A stretch of DNA of 21,715 nt from SIG607 sp045533195 (GTDB lineage Bacteria; Bacillota; Clostridia; Oscillospirales; Acutalibacteraceae). This document shows positions 1 to 7,700 of the stretch, piece after piece; position 1 is the first letter of the stretch, and each line of letters starts with the position of its first letter. Below the pieces are notes generated by a model. That model saw only the letters and a list, made by a program, of their open reading frames with translations. It did no database searches and had not been told where the DNA came from. The DNA is taken from NCBI GenBank assembly GCA_045533195.1, contig JAZSHI010000003.1, forward strand, positions 1-21,715, read 5' to 3'. Position numbers and translations under genes: made by a program.

Positions 1-140
1 GAAATAAGATATGTACCATCGGGGAAATAGACAGTTCCGCCATCCTTCAATTCGTCAATGCAAGCCTGCAAGGCTTTAGTGTCATCGTGAATTCCGTCAC
101 CGAAAACATCTTTATTCTGCTTTACATTAATAAATTTCAT
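1..140 (-). CDS. Pectate-lyase-like right-handed beta-helix protein, N-terminus only
   Basis: Only the first 46 codons are present; the gene runs off the left edge. The start is the ATG at 140, preceded by a GAGGCG ribosome site with short spacing, 25 bases after the transporter stop. The peptide has the hallmark N-terminus of the Pectate_lyase_3/GH28-like family: a conserved GDGIHDDT segment followed by GGTVYFPDGTYLI. In this family that segment caps the parallel beta-helix of polygalacturonases, phage tailspikes and related glycan-acting enzymes. No signal peptide is seen at the start, so a cytoplasmic enzyme acting on imported oligosaccharide is possible. Gene order (LRR protein, transporter, this gene) suggests it processes what the transporter brings in, which is inference. 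Catalytic residues lie outside the window, so the exact activity cannot be named. Confidence 0.72.
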   Translation of the reverse strand, partial: MKFINVKQNKDVFGDGIHDDTKALQACIDELKDGGTVYFPDGTYLI

Positions 141-165
141 ATAATCGCCTCGGAACATATCGTTA

Positions 166-1950
166 TTAGTTTTGCGAAATAACCGCAGTCTCTGCAGTAA
201 CCGCTGCATCCTGCAACTTGCATGCATCGCCTTCTGCTGCAGCATTTCCTTCTTCAGCTCTTTGTTTGAGAACTTCCATAATGTGAGCATGCTTTTCGTC
301 TGTGAAATCCCACATAAATAGATATGGAAGTGTCATCAACACGTATCCCGCAAGGTCAAAACAAAGACCGATAAGCATACATTGTACTCTGACATCACCC
401 ATATAAAGAACGTCCCAGTCAGATGTAAAGCCGACACGGTAGAACATAAGCGGAACAATCAGGGAAACAAGAGTTGTAATAGGAGTTGTAAACCAGCTGA
501 TAATTTTCTGATATTCCTCGAGTCTTTCGCCTGAAACATACATCTGATAATCCGTAACTCTGATTTTAGTGTCATCCTGTGCAATACCTACCGCAGCTTC
601 AAGTGTATTGGAAACAAGCATAGCAATATAAATTGCAAGACCGCACAGGAAATGAGAATTGCCAAGGAAGAGAATCGCTAAAATATATACTCCGTTTCTC
701 AAGGCTAAGACAATATATTTGAATACAATCAGCTGCTTATACTGGAAGCGTTTTCTTATCCAAGGAGCAAGGAATTGACCCGGATTACCGGACATTTTAT
801 AAATAATTTCTGCAATAGAGAAGAAAAGTCCTGTTTCACGCCATGTATAAATGAGAAGGATTCTTTTCATATCAAGCATACCATTGCCCAATGAGTCAAG
901 AAGCTCTGCAATTTTTATTATCCAAAGATATTTGTTTTTGAAAATACCTGAAACACAATGCCAGAATGAAAGATACTCTCTGTTTTCAAGAGGTGGCATG
1001 GGAATTCTTTCCTTGATATTACGAAGACCAATGAACATAACACCCGATGAAACCACAAAAAAGATGGGAATAAGATATTTGAAAGTTCCGATATCCTTAA
1101 CACCATCAAGGAACATTACGCCTGCGATTGTAGGAAGAATAACATTTACTATATTCTGAACAAAGTGACTGATTTTAACCGGGAATGAACGTACGTACAA
1201 TCTTTCCTGAGGATTAGGACTGATATTATCAGCAACAGACTGTGTAAAGCCCACATAATTGAATATCGTATAAAGTTGGAACAGAAGATAAAGAGTCCAT
1301 ACTCTATCTGTAAGAGGAAGCTTATAAAGAGGTAATTCGCATATAAGAACAACCACTATAATACATTGTATAACATTTGCATATGCAAAGATTTTATATC
1401 TGCCAAGCTTTTTGAGTAGTTTCTTTCTTATAAGAATATTTCTGAAACCGCTCCAACCATTTGCCAGGAAATGTGCGCCAAATATTTTGAAAATGTTGAA
1501 GCTATTTATACCTTTCCAACGGGTGTCAAGGATATTTGCGATACCATCAGGAAGAATAAAAGAAAAATCAAATATAAGCATCAGTAAACCTAACACAGCA
1601 AAGGCAATATACACTGCATTATATTTTCGTTCAATCTTTTTGGGGAGGAAACCTAAGTTTGCGTCAACACCCATATTAAGAAGATTCCAGAAATATGTTG
1701 ATGCAATAAAGAATACATTTATTGCACTGAATGTAAGAAGAGGTATTTCATAATAGTACGCAATCAGATAACAACCCGTACCAAATGTAAGGAAACTTTG
1801 GAGATATTTTAAGGTGTAGTCGCCACCAACTGCAGCAAAAATTGAAAAATACTCTTTATATGGAACATGCTTTCCCTCGGCAGGAGTGTTCCAATATGTC
1901 TTCATTTCTTTGAAAATATTACCTTTTTTCTTAGCTGAGCCTTTTGCCAT
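166..1950 (-). CDS. MFS/GPH-like membrane transporter, probably for a glycoside
   Basis: A 594-residue polytopic membrane protein with about eleven or twelve hydrophobic segments spread over residues 50-570. It has a short basic N-terminus and an Ala/Glu-rich hydrophilic C-terminal tail of about 40 residues. The overall layout resembles glycoside-pentoside-hexuronide (GPH) symporters of the major facilitator superfamily, but it is longer than the usual 450-500 residues and I see no exact family signature, so the substrate is unknown. The ATG overlaps the stop of the upstream LRR gene by one base (TGATG) and follows an AAAGGAG ribosome site, so the two genes are probably translationally coupled. 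The next gene starts 25 bases downstream and looks like a pectate-lyase-type enzyme, and an AraC regulator is divergent. Both point to uptake of a plant or mucin glycan fragment; this is inference. Confidence 0.65.
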   Translation of the reverse strand: MAKGSAKKKGNIFKEMKTYWNTPAEGKHVPYKEYFSIFAAVGGDYTLKYLQSFLTFGTGCYLIAYYYEIPLLTFSAINVFFIASTYFWNLLNMGVDANLGFLPKKIERKYNAVYIAFAVLGLLMLIFDFSFILPDGIANILDTRWKGINSFNIFKIFGAHFLANGWSGFRNILIRKKLLKKLGRYKIFAYANVIQCIIVVVLICELPLYKLPLTDRVWTLYLLFQLYTIFNYVGFTQSVADNISPNPQERLYVRSFPVKISHFVQNIVNVILPTIAGVMFLDGVKDIGTFKYLIPIFFVVSSGVMFIGLRNIKERIPMPPLENREYLSFWHCVSGIFKNKYLWIIKIAELLDSLGNGMLDMKRILLIYTWRETGLFFSIAEIIYKMSGNPGQFLAPWIRKRFQYKQLIVFKYIVLALRNGVYILAILFLGNSHFLCGLAIYIAMLVSNTLEAAVGIAQDDTKIRVTDYQMYVSGERLEEYQKIISWFTTPITTLVSLIVPLMFYRVGFTSDWDVLYMGDVRVQCMLIGLCFDLAGYVLMTLPYLFMWDFTDEKHAHIMEVLKQRAEEGNAAAEGDACKLQDAAVTAETAVISQN

Positions 1951-2873
1951 CAGTTTTCATCTCCTTTCGAAAGTAGTTCATTTATTCTGATATTTGCTTC
2001 TTCACGTGTCTTACCATATTGCTCCTTCGGTGCAATATTAACAACAGTCTTATTAATGTTTTTAGGAAGCCAACTGTCACCGAAGGTTATAGCTTCCTCC
2101 CCTTGTGCGCCCATATAGAACTCTTTAAGATTTGAGCAAGAGTAGAATGCGAAACTGTCAATTTCTTTAACGGATTCGGGGATATACATAACCGGACTCA
2201 TACCCTGACAATAGCTGAATGCATCAGAGCCGATTTTCTCGAGTCCGTCAGGAAGTGTAACAAGTGATATGTTTTCGCATTTAAAGAATCCCATATCACC
2301 GATAACCTTTAAGGTTTTGGGAAGGTTAATACCAGTTAATGTTGTATTTTTATAAAATGCACAAGAGCCTACTCTTTCTACACCCTCCGGGATAGTGTAG
2401 GCAGTATTCTCTTTCTTAAGAGGATAAGCTAACAAAGTCTTCATATCTTTGGTGTAAAGCACACCGTCAATAGAAGTATAATATTCATTAGCTTCATCAA
2501 CCTCTATTGCTTTGAGCTCCTTGCAATAGAAAAATGAAGTTTCATCTATGTATTTAACATCCTTACCGATATGAATAACCTCAACATATTCGTCGGTGTT
2601 CATAGTGAAATCACCAACTGCTGAAACAGGCTTTGATTCGTCGGGATTGTTTCCGTCTTCATCACGGACATAATCAATAAACACTTCTTTAGTGTTATTG
2701 TTACCATTGAAGCCGAACAGCACCCAGCCTTCATTACCGGGAGTATCAGCAATTTCTGTCTGATATTCATATTCAAAAGGTGCTCGTGCCATTGAAAGAA
2801 ATGAAATGGTAACGGAAGCAGCTATGAATAATACCAGAACAATGATAAATGTAGCTTTTTGCCAGGTTTTCAT
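1950..2873 (-). CDS. Membrane-anchored BspA-like leucine-rich repeat protein
   Basis: A 307-residue protein. Residues 8-29 are a hydrophobic segment that acts as an uncleaved anchor or signal peptide. Residues about 95-290 carry LRR_5 (BspA/TpLRR) repeats of about 22 residues, visible as alternating 'IPEGVERVGSCAFYKN' and 'LPDGLEKIGSDAFSYC' type units. The family is extracellular and binds proteins or glycans in gut bacteria and oral anaerobes. The ATG follows AAGGAG with nine bases of spacing. Its stop overlaps the transporter start by one base. An LRR protein as first gene of a sugar-type operon, fused to the transporter at translation level, is unusual. A role as substrate receptor or transporter partner is my inference. 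Confidence 0.78.
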   Translation of the reverse strand: MKTWQKATFIIVLVLFIAASVTISFLSMARAPFEYEYQTEIADTPGNEGWVLFGFNGNNNTKEVFIDYVRDEDGNNPDESKPVSAVGDFTMNTDEYVEVIHIGKDVKYIDETSFFYCKELKAIEVDEANEYYTSIDGVLYTKDMKTLLAYPLKKENTAYTIPEGVERVGSCAFYKNTTLTGINLPKTLKVIGDMGFFKCENISLVTLPDGLEKIGSDAFSYCQGMSPVMYIPESVKEIDSFAFYSCSNLKEFYMGAQGEEAITFGDSWLPKNINKTVVNIAPKEQYGKTREEANIRINELLSKGDEN

Positions 2874-2954
2874 TATTAATCACTCCTTAACAGATTCCAA
2901 CGTTGATGTTTCCTGTATACAAATAAAGATTAACATATTTTATTTGAAGTTCCA

Positions 2955-2983
2955 ATATAATAAATCACAGCAACATTTGTGAA
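2955..2983 (-). promoter_or_regulatory. Tentative promoter of the LRR-transporter operon
   Basis: On the minus strand a TTCACA (-35, plus 2978-2983) and TTATAT (-10, plus 2955-2960) are separated by exactly 17 bases. Neither box is a close consensus match, as expected for an activator-dependent promoter. The -35 lies within the TTTGTGA/TCACAAA inverted repeat. Other AT-rich hexamers nearby could serve instead. Confidence 0.35.
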
Positions 2984-3108
2984 TTATCACAAACAACAGT
3001 TGTCACTTTAATATTTATGAAATTCACAAAAATAATCAAAAACATTCTATTTGTTTTTAAAATAATCACAAAAAGTTTATGTTAATCACTATTTTTACAG
3101 ATTTTTTA

Positions 3109-3137
3109 TTGTATCTCATACCAAATAATGATACAAT
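3109..3137 (+). promoter_or_regulatory. Promoter of the AraC-family regulator
   Basis: TTGTAT (3109-3114) and TACAAT (3132-3137) are separated by 17 bases, close to the sigma-A consensus. They sit about 60 bases upstream of the TTG start. The flanks also form an inverted repeat, ATTGTATC (3108-3115) with GATACAAT (3130-3137). The GAATTATCACA operator-like copy begins nine bases after the -10. Confidence 0.55.
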
Positions 3138-3197
3138 TAAATTACGAATTATCACATTGTTCACCGTTATTCTAAACATTGACAGGAGAGTATTTAT

Positions 3198-4040
3198 TTG
3201 AATTTGAAAAGATATGAAAATGTTTGCGAATATTATTCTCACATGAACGATAAAAATCCTCTTAATATTACCGCTGTGGGAGAAAGTTTCTGGTGTGACA
3301 ATTGCTTTTTTGAAAGAAGCTCTTCACAAATTACTGCGATCGAGTTTGTTGTCAGCGGAAACGGTGTTCTCGAAAACAATGGTCAAAAGTATTATCTTGG
3401 TCCCAAAGATGTTTTCTTGTTAAGAAAGGGCACCAATCACAAGTATTACAATGCCAAAAACAGTACGCTTCATAAATTTTTTATTACTTTATCCGGCGAG
3501 TTAGCCGAGATATTGCTTAATCAGTATTTACCTGGTCATGATTATGTCTTTCACAACTGTGAGCTTGAAGAGCTTTTCAGGGAAATATATGAAAAAGCTA
3601 AAAAAGTATACGGCGATGATTATTCTCTTTTTGTCGCTGAAATGACACCCGAACTTATAAAGCTCATTATAGCCCTGCGTAATTATGCATCAAGCGAACA
3701 TAAAGATCTTGCCTATTTAATGAGAGAATATCTTGACTCACAGATAATGCAAAGTTTTTCGCTTAATGATATGTGCAAAAAATTCGGCTACTCAAAAAAT
3801 CATATAATTAACAAGTTTTCCGAAAAATTTGATATTACGCCTTATCAGTATTACACTACAAAAAAGCTGGAAACCGTTAAAATGTATCTAATAAATACAA
3901 ACTACTCTTTTTCTGAAATTGCAGAAAAAATGTCTTTTTCTGACCAACAGTATTTTTCTTCATGGTTCAAATCACTTTGCGGAATATCCCCTTCAAAATT
4001 CAGAAGCAATTACGGGCAGAACAGTTCGTACACTGATTGA
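3198..4040 (+). CDS. AraC-family transcriptional regulator (cupin sensor plus HTH)
   Basis: A 280-residue protein of typical AraC length. Residues about 20-110 look like the cupin ligand-binding arm (glycine-rich beta strands, a GPKDVFLLRKGTNH segment). Residues about 180-275 form the double helix-turn-helix: the first HTH around 'FSLNDMCKKFGYSKNHI', the second ending in the family hallmark 'FSSWFKSLCGISPSKFR'. The start is TTG at 3198: GGAGAG sits eight bases upstream, whereas the first downstream ATG (3244) has no comparable site. It is the only plus-strand gene and is divergent from the LRR-transporter-lyase operon, so it most likely activates that operon in response to a sugar. The ligand is unknown. 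Confidence 0.88.
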   Translation: MNLKRYENVCEYYSHMNDKNPLNITAVGESFWCDNCFFERSSSQITAIEFVVSGNGVLENNGQKYYLGPKDVFLLRKGTNHKYYNAKNSTLHKFFITLSGELAEILLNQYLPGHDYVFHNCELEELFREIYEKAKKVYGDDYSLFVAEMTPELIKLIIALRNYASSEHKDLAYLMREYLDSQIMQSFSLNDMCKKFGYSKNHIINKFSEKFDITPYQYYTTKKLETVKMYLINTNYSFSEIAEKMSFSDQQYFSSWFKSLCGISPSKFRSNYGQNSSYTD

Positions 4041-4157
4041 CTCAGATTCAAAGCTTGCAACTTTTTACGACCACATGTTTTTCCATAATTTTTGAAATTT
4101 TTAGCCAAAAACCCCAAAGGTTCCCAACAAAATATAACAGCCAACAAGCAAACAGCA
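4041..4157. other. Gene-free stretch after the AraC gene
   Basis: No gene and no convincing terminator. The sequence is AT-rich with poly-T and poly-C/A runs. A weak AACC/GGTT stem near 4105-4120 is too short to call. Confidence 0.4.
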
Positions 4158-4195
4158 CAATATGTAGTGGTTGGTACTCAACGGACAACATATTG
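4158..4195. repeat. Inverted repeat abutting the orphan tRNA half
   Basis: CAATATGT at 4158-4165 is the perfect reverse complement of ACATATTG at 4188-4195. A smaller GTTG-GTACT-CAAC hairpin lies inside. It ends five bases before the tRNA-Pro 3' half, exactly where the 5' half of a tRNA should be. It could be part of an integrase core or arm site; that is inference. Confidence 0.5.
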
Positions 4196-4200
4196 CGATA

Positions 4201-4245
4201 TTTGGGAGCAAGATGTCGGGGGTTCAAATCCCTTCACCCCGACCA
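4201..4245 (+). pseudogene. Orphan 3' half of tRNA-Pro(UGG): possible attachment-site scar
   Basis: Reading from 4201: anticodon loop TTTGGGA with anticodon TGG, 3' anticodon stem GCAAG, variable loop ATGTC, T-stem GGGGG, T-loop TTCAAAT, T-stem CCCTT, 3' acceptor strand CACCCCG, discriminator A and encoded CCA ending at 4245. The 5' half is absent: no CGGGGTG acceptor strand, D-arm or CTTGC stem strand occurs upstream. Retention from the anticodon loop to the CCA is exactly the segment that tyrosine integrases use as attB and duplicate on integration. An intact tRNA-Pro would be expected further left, outside the window, if 1-4200 is inside an island. No integrase is visible here. Confidence 0.72.
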
Positions 4246-4284
4246 AAAAATACAAGGCTTCGGACTTGGATTTTTGTTTTGTGT

Positions 4285-4440
4285 TCGTAAGAACGCAACT
4301 TCATTTATCTGCTTTAGCAGATAACTTCATTTCAAATTCATTTGAACTTCATAAAATACCAAACACAAAATGAAGTTATGTGTTACATAAATGAAGTGCT
4401 ATGCAATTAAGTACTGCGTAATGAAGTTGTGCTATGCACA
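4285..4440. repeat. Array of small hairpins separated by ACTTCAT / ATGAAGT
   Basis: ACTTCAT occurs at 4298, 4324 and 4346; its reverse complement ATGAAGT occurs at 4370, 4391 and 4421. The spacers between them are mostly small palindromes: TATCTGC-TTTA-GCAGATA (4305-4323), TCAAAT-TC-ATTTGA (4332-4345), TATGT-GTT-ACATA (4377-4389) and TTGTGC-TAT-GCACAA (4427-4441). The three-plus-three mirrored arrangement makes the whole block a large imperfect inverted repeat centred near 4361. I take it for a palindromic intergenic repeat family; no coding function is seen. Confidence 0.7.
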
Positions 4441-4509
4441 AACGGATTGAATGGATTCTTTCGGGATTTTTATAATTATTACAACCGCTTTCAGTAATAA
4501 AACCTGTTC

Positions 4510-4652
4510 CCTATTCTTTGACTTATGCAGTAAAGTTTTTTTGCATTAGCAAAGAGGAAAAATAAGGGTGAATTAAGGCTGTCACCTCCTCTACGGTTAG
4601 TTTCCCCACTCTTACCACAACTCTCGTTATATAGCTTTCTGTGGGCAGTAAA
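4510..4652 (-). repeat. Dispersed 143-bp repeat, copy 1
   Basis: Matches 18867-19007 in the same orientation at roughly 88-90% identity by eye, including shared segments such as GCAAAGAGGAAAA, CTCTTACC and CTTTCTGTGGGCAGTAAA. A two-base indel between the copies (143 versus 141 bases) breaks any common reading frame, so a small protein is unlikely. It lies just beyond the terminator of the giant dockerin protein, as copy 2 lies beyond the other dockerin gene. I do not recognise a known riboswitch or RNA family. Confidence 0.75.
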
Positions 4653-4692
4653 AGGCATATTATTTCCAATCATCAATCCATAAGCAAATAAA

Positions 4693-4728
4693 ACAACAAG
4701 CCGACTGATTTCTCAGCCGACTTGTTGT
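4693..4728 (-). terminator. Terminator of the giant His/Cys dockerin gene
   Basis: On the minus strand ACAACAAGTCGGCTGA pairs with its partner arm over 16 bp through a GAAA tetraloop and is followed by a T-rich run. Two positions pair only as G-U on the minus strand and are mismatched on the plus strand, which assigns the hairpin to leftward transcripts. The counterpart at 19169-19206 has different stem bases but keeps pairing and loop. Confidence 0.85.
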
Positions 4729-4778
4729 TTTTATATTTGGAAAGAAAATGAATTGTGATTTAATTTCCTGATATCAAG

Positions 4779-7700
4779 TTATTGTTTCTTAAAGGTTTTT
4801 GTACCTAACAGTGAGTTTTTAAATGTTGCTGTGTAAGAGCCGTCATCATTCAGAACGCTATCAACAGTTTCTACTGCAACCTTTTTGTTACAAAGTGTAC
4901 ACATTGCAGTTGCTGTGCAGGTTGTGTAATTGTTACCCCACCTGTAATAAACCTTAACATTTTCTTCACAGGTTGTTGCATTAATTCCGCCATATTCCTG
5001 TTCAAGAATTTCGCAATCTTCTTCATCAATTTTTCCATTGAAGTTAAGATCAGCAGCAAATTTCTGTGAGGTTGAAAGTGTAGGAGCAGATGAATCAATA
5101 TTTGAAAGAACATGATACATTCCTACAAGATCATCATCAGTAAATGCAACACCGTCAAGGTCAAAGTCACCTCTTGTTGTATTTTGAACCTCCCATATTG
5201 ATTTATGACCGTTAACAACAAGAGCCATAATAGCAGCATCAAGAACATCAAGGTAGCCATCACCATTAAGGTCATATTTTATAATTTCGTCATATTCCGC
5301 CGTTCCACTCTGTTCATTAGCATCTTTTAGGATTTCGTTAATGAGCAACTGATAATCCATTTCGTCAATTACATCGTCTCCGTTGGCATCGTAATAGGAA
5401 ACAAAGTTACTATTCTTATAAGCACCGCAAGAACAATATTCTCTCTTTGAACCGGGTCTGCCTTCAGTAGGTTCACGCAGAATTACAGTTTCAAAATCAT
5501 AGTTATGACTTTCTGTAACCACATCACCACAACCACAGGTTCCGGTATGAGTACCATCACCATTATCTTCGCAAATATAGAAGTGGTCTTCCATAAACCA
5601 GTATCCGCATCTGCATACACTTTTATGTGTTCCATCCCCTTGAGAAATAAACTCTTCGTATTCGTGTAACTCGCTGTAGCACCAACCGCAGTTATCGCAG
5701 GTTACCTTATGCTTCTGACCGTCTGACTCTGTATATGTCTTATTTTCGTGGTAGCAGCTCTGCTGTTCTCCACAATCCAAACAGTAACGGTTACGTGAAC
5801 CATCAATTGATAATTCCCATTCACTCCAGTTGTGAATTTCATAAATTTCCAGCTTACAATCACCACATGTAATAACATGCTTTTCAGAATTGTATTTATC
5901 ATATGTTAAGGTGTGTTCAACGGTTATTTTCTCAGAGCACCTGGTACATTCGTATGTATGAGTGCCGTCACCGTTATCAGTACAGCCTTTAATACTATGG
6001 TACCTATGTTTTTCTGATTCCACATATTTACATACAGAGCAGATTCTTTCATGTGTATGATTATCTATATACTCATAATCGCCATAAGTGTGACCCTCTG
6101 AAACAATTGCATGACAATCAACACATTCTGCCGTATGGTTAACTCCATCCTTGCTGTATTCACCAAGGTTATGCTCTTCATCTACCGAATAGGTACAACC
6201 TGTACAAAGTCTGGTGTGACCATCTTCACTTTCTATACACTCACCCCAAGTGTGAGGCACTGTAATAACAGCACCGCAGAAGCAGTAGCCGGTATGAGTT
6301 TTTCCGTCTTCACTTGGGATGTTTTCGTGAATTTCGTGAGGTTCAACTGTTCCGTATTCACAATCAACGCAACCTAATCTATGACCTTCCTCACCTATAT
6401 CTACCCAGTTATCAGTCAGATTATGAGAAGCTTCCTCACGGGCAGATTCACAATCTAAACAGAAGCGTTGATGACTTTCTTCATTAATGCTTTCCCATTC
6501 TCCCCAGTTATGCTCACCGATTTCTTCTGCACCGCACTCGTTACATTCGCGTCTATGCTGTCCGTTCTCAGTATCAATCCAAGGGCTCCAATCGTGTTCA
6601 CTTGTTATGCCCTTACCACAGATACAATGTGCAGTATGAGTTGTTCCGTTTTCATCATCCCAGATGTTTATATAATCGTGTTCCTCAGTGATTCTCCAAC
6701 CGCAGCCCGAACAATCGTGACTATGGGTTGTTCCGTTATCTGTCCAATCATCCCAGGTATGTCTGCTGTCTTTAGTAGTGCCGCAGATTTCACATTGGTG
6801 CTGATGCTGTAAATTACTAATACCGTACCATTCGCTCCATTCGTGTGAACAATACTCTGTTGCATAACAGTCATTACAGGTATGGAAGGTTCCTGAGCCA
6901 TCTTCAGCCTCTACCCAGTCGCCCCAATTATGGTTTCCTGTTACCTCTGCACCACAGAAGCAATAACCGGTATGAGTACCATCACCATTGTCACCGCATT
7001 TTGCAAATTCATGGTCCTCAGTAATTCTCCAGCCACAATCAAGGCAATCCTGACTGTGACCATTCTCGCCTCTGTTAACCCAATCATTATCCCAAACATG
7101 GTCAACATTTTCAAACTTGTGACATACCAGACACTCATGTTGATGCTGTAGCATACTGATACCATACCAGTCATCCCACTGATGCGCACCATGCTCCTCT
7201 GCGCCGCATACGTCACATGTTCTAATATGTCCGTTGGGTGTTTCCTCCCATTCACTCCAGCTATGCTCACCTGTTATTTCGGCTCCGCAATAACAGTAGC
7301 CTGTATGAGTTTCACCATCATTATTGCCTGAGAACTCAAAATACTCGTGAGGCTTAACTCCAGTATAACCACATTCGCAATATGCTTCGTGAGTATCTTC
7401 GTCAATAAATTCGAACTCAACAAAGAGATGATCTTCTGCTTCATAATATCCGCAAGCAGCACAAATATGCTTATGTGAATTTTCATCAAGCTCTTCTAAT
7501 AATTCCAGATTATGAGGTTCATCAATATATCTTTCGCAACCCTCATATGTACAATTACCATAATGATTTCCATTTTCATCAATCTGGAAATTAGTATAAG
7601 CATTGCAGTCGTGCGCAGGAACAGTTACATCCTTTCTTCCTCCGCAATAATCGCAGAAATATACCTTAACACCGTCATTTTCTATATCGGGAGCAGACTC

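Larger units (their letters stand above)
2874..3197. promoter_or_regulatory. Divergent control region of the AraC gene and the LRR-transporter operon
   Basis: A very AT-rich 324-base gap between divergent genes. It holds a perfect inverted repeat TTTGTGA-ATTA-TCACAAA at 2976-2993 and further TCACAAA half-sites at 3024-3030 and 3066-3072. The 11-mer GAATTATCACA occurs at 2981-2991 and again at 3146-3156. Repeated half-sites of this kind fit binding by the adjacent AraC-family regulator. The inverted repeat overlaps the likely -35 of the leftward operon, and the 3146 copy lies just downstream of the -10 of the regulator's own promoter, which would suit autoregulation. Motif positions are read directly; the assignment to this regulator is inference. 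Confidence 0.6.

Noticed and set aside
4165..4245. A complete tRNA-Pro gene
   Set aside because: The acceptor 5' strand, D-arm and 5' anticodon-stem strand are missing; the upstream bases form an unrelated inverted repeat.
4037..4373. Two overlapping plus-strand open frames after the AraC gene
   Set aside because: They run through the tRNA half and the hairpin array and have no ribosome site or protein-like composition.
4510..4652. Riboswitch or other known structured RNA
   Set aside because: It lies downstream of genes rather than in a leader, and I recognise no known RNA class in it; left as an unclassified repeat.
4491..4676. A 61-codon minus-strand small protein in the dispersed repeat
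   Set aside because: The second copy of the repeat differs by a two-base indel, so the frame is not conserved, and no ribosome site stands before its Met.
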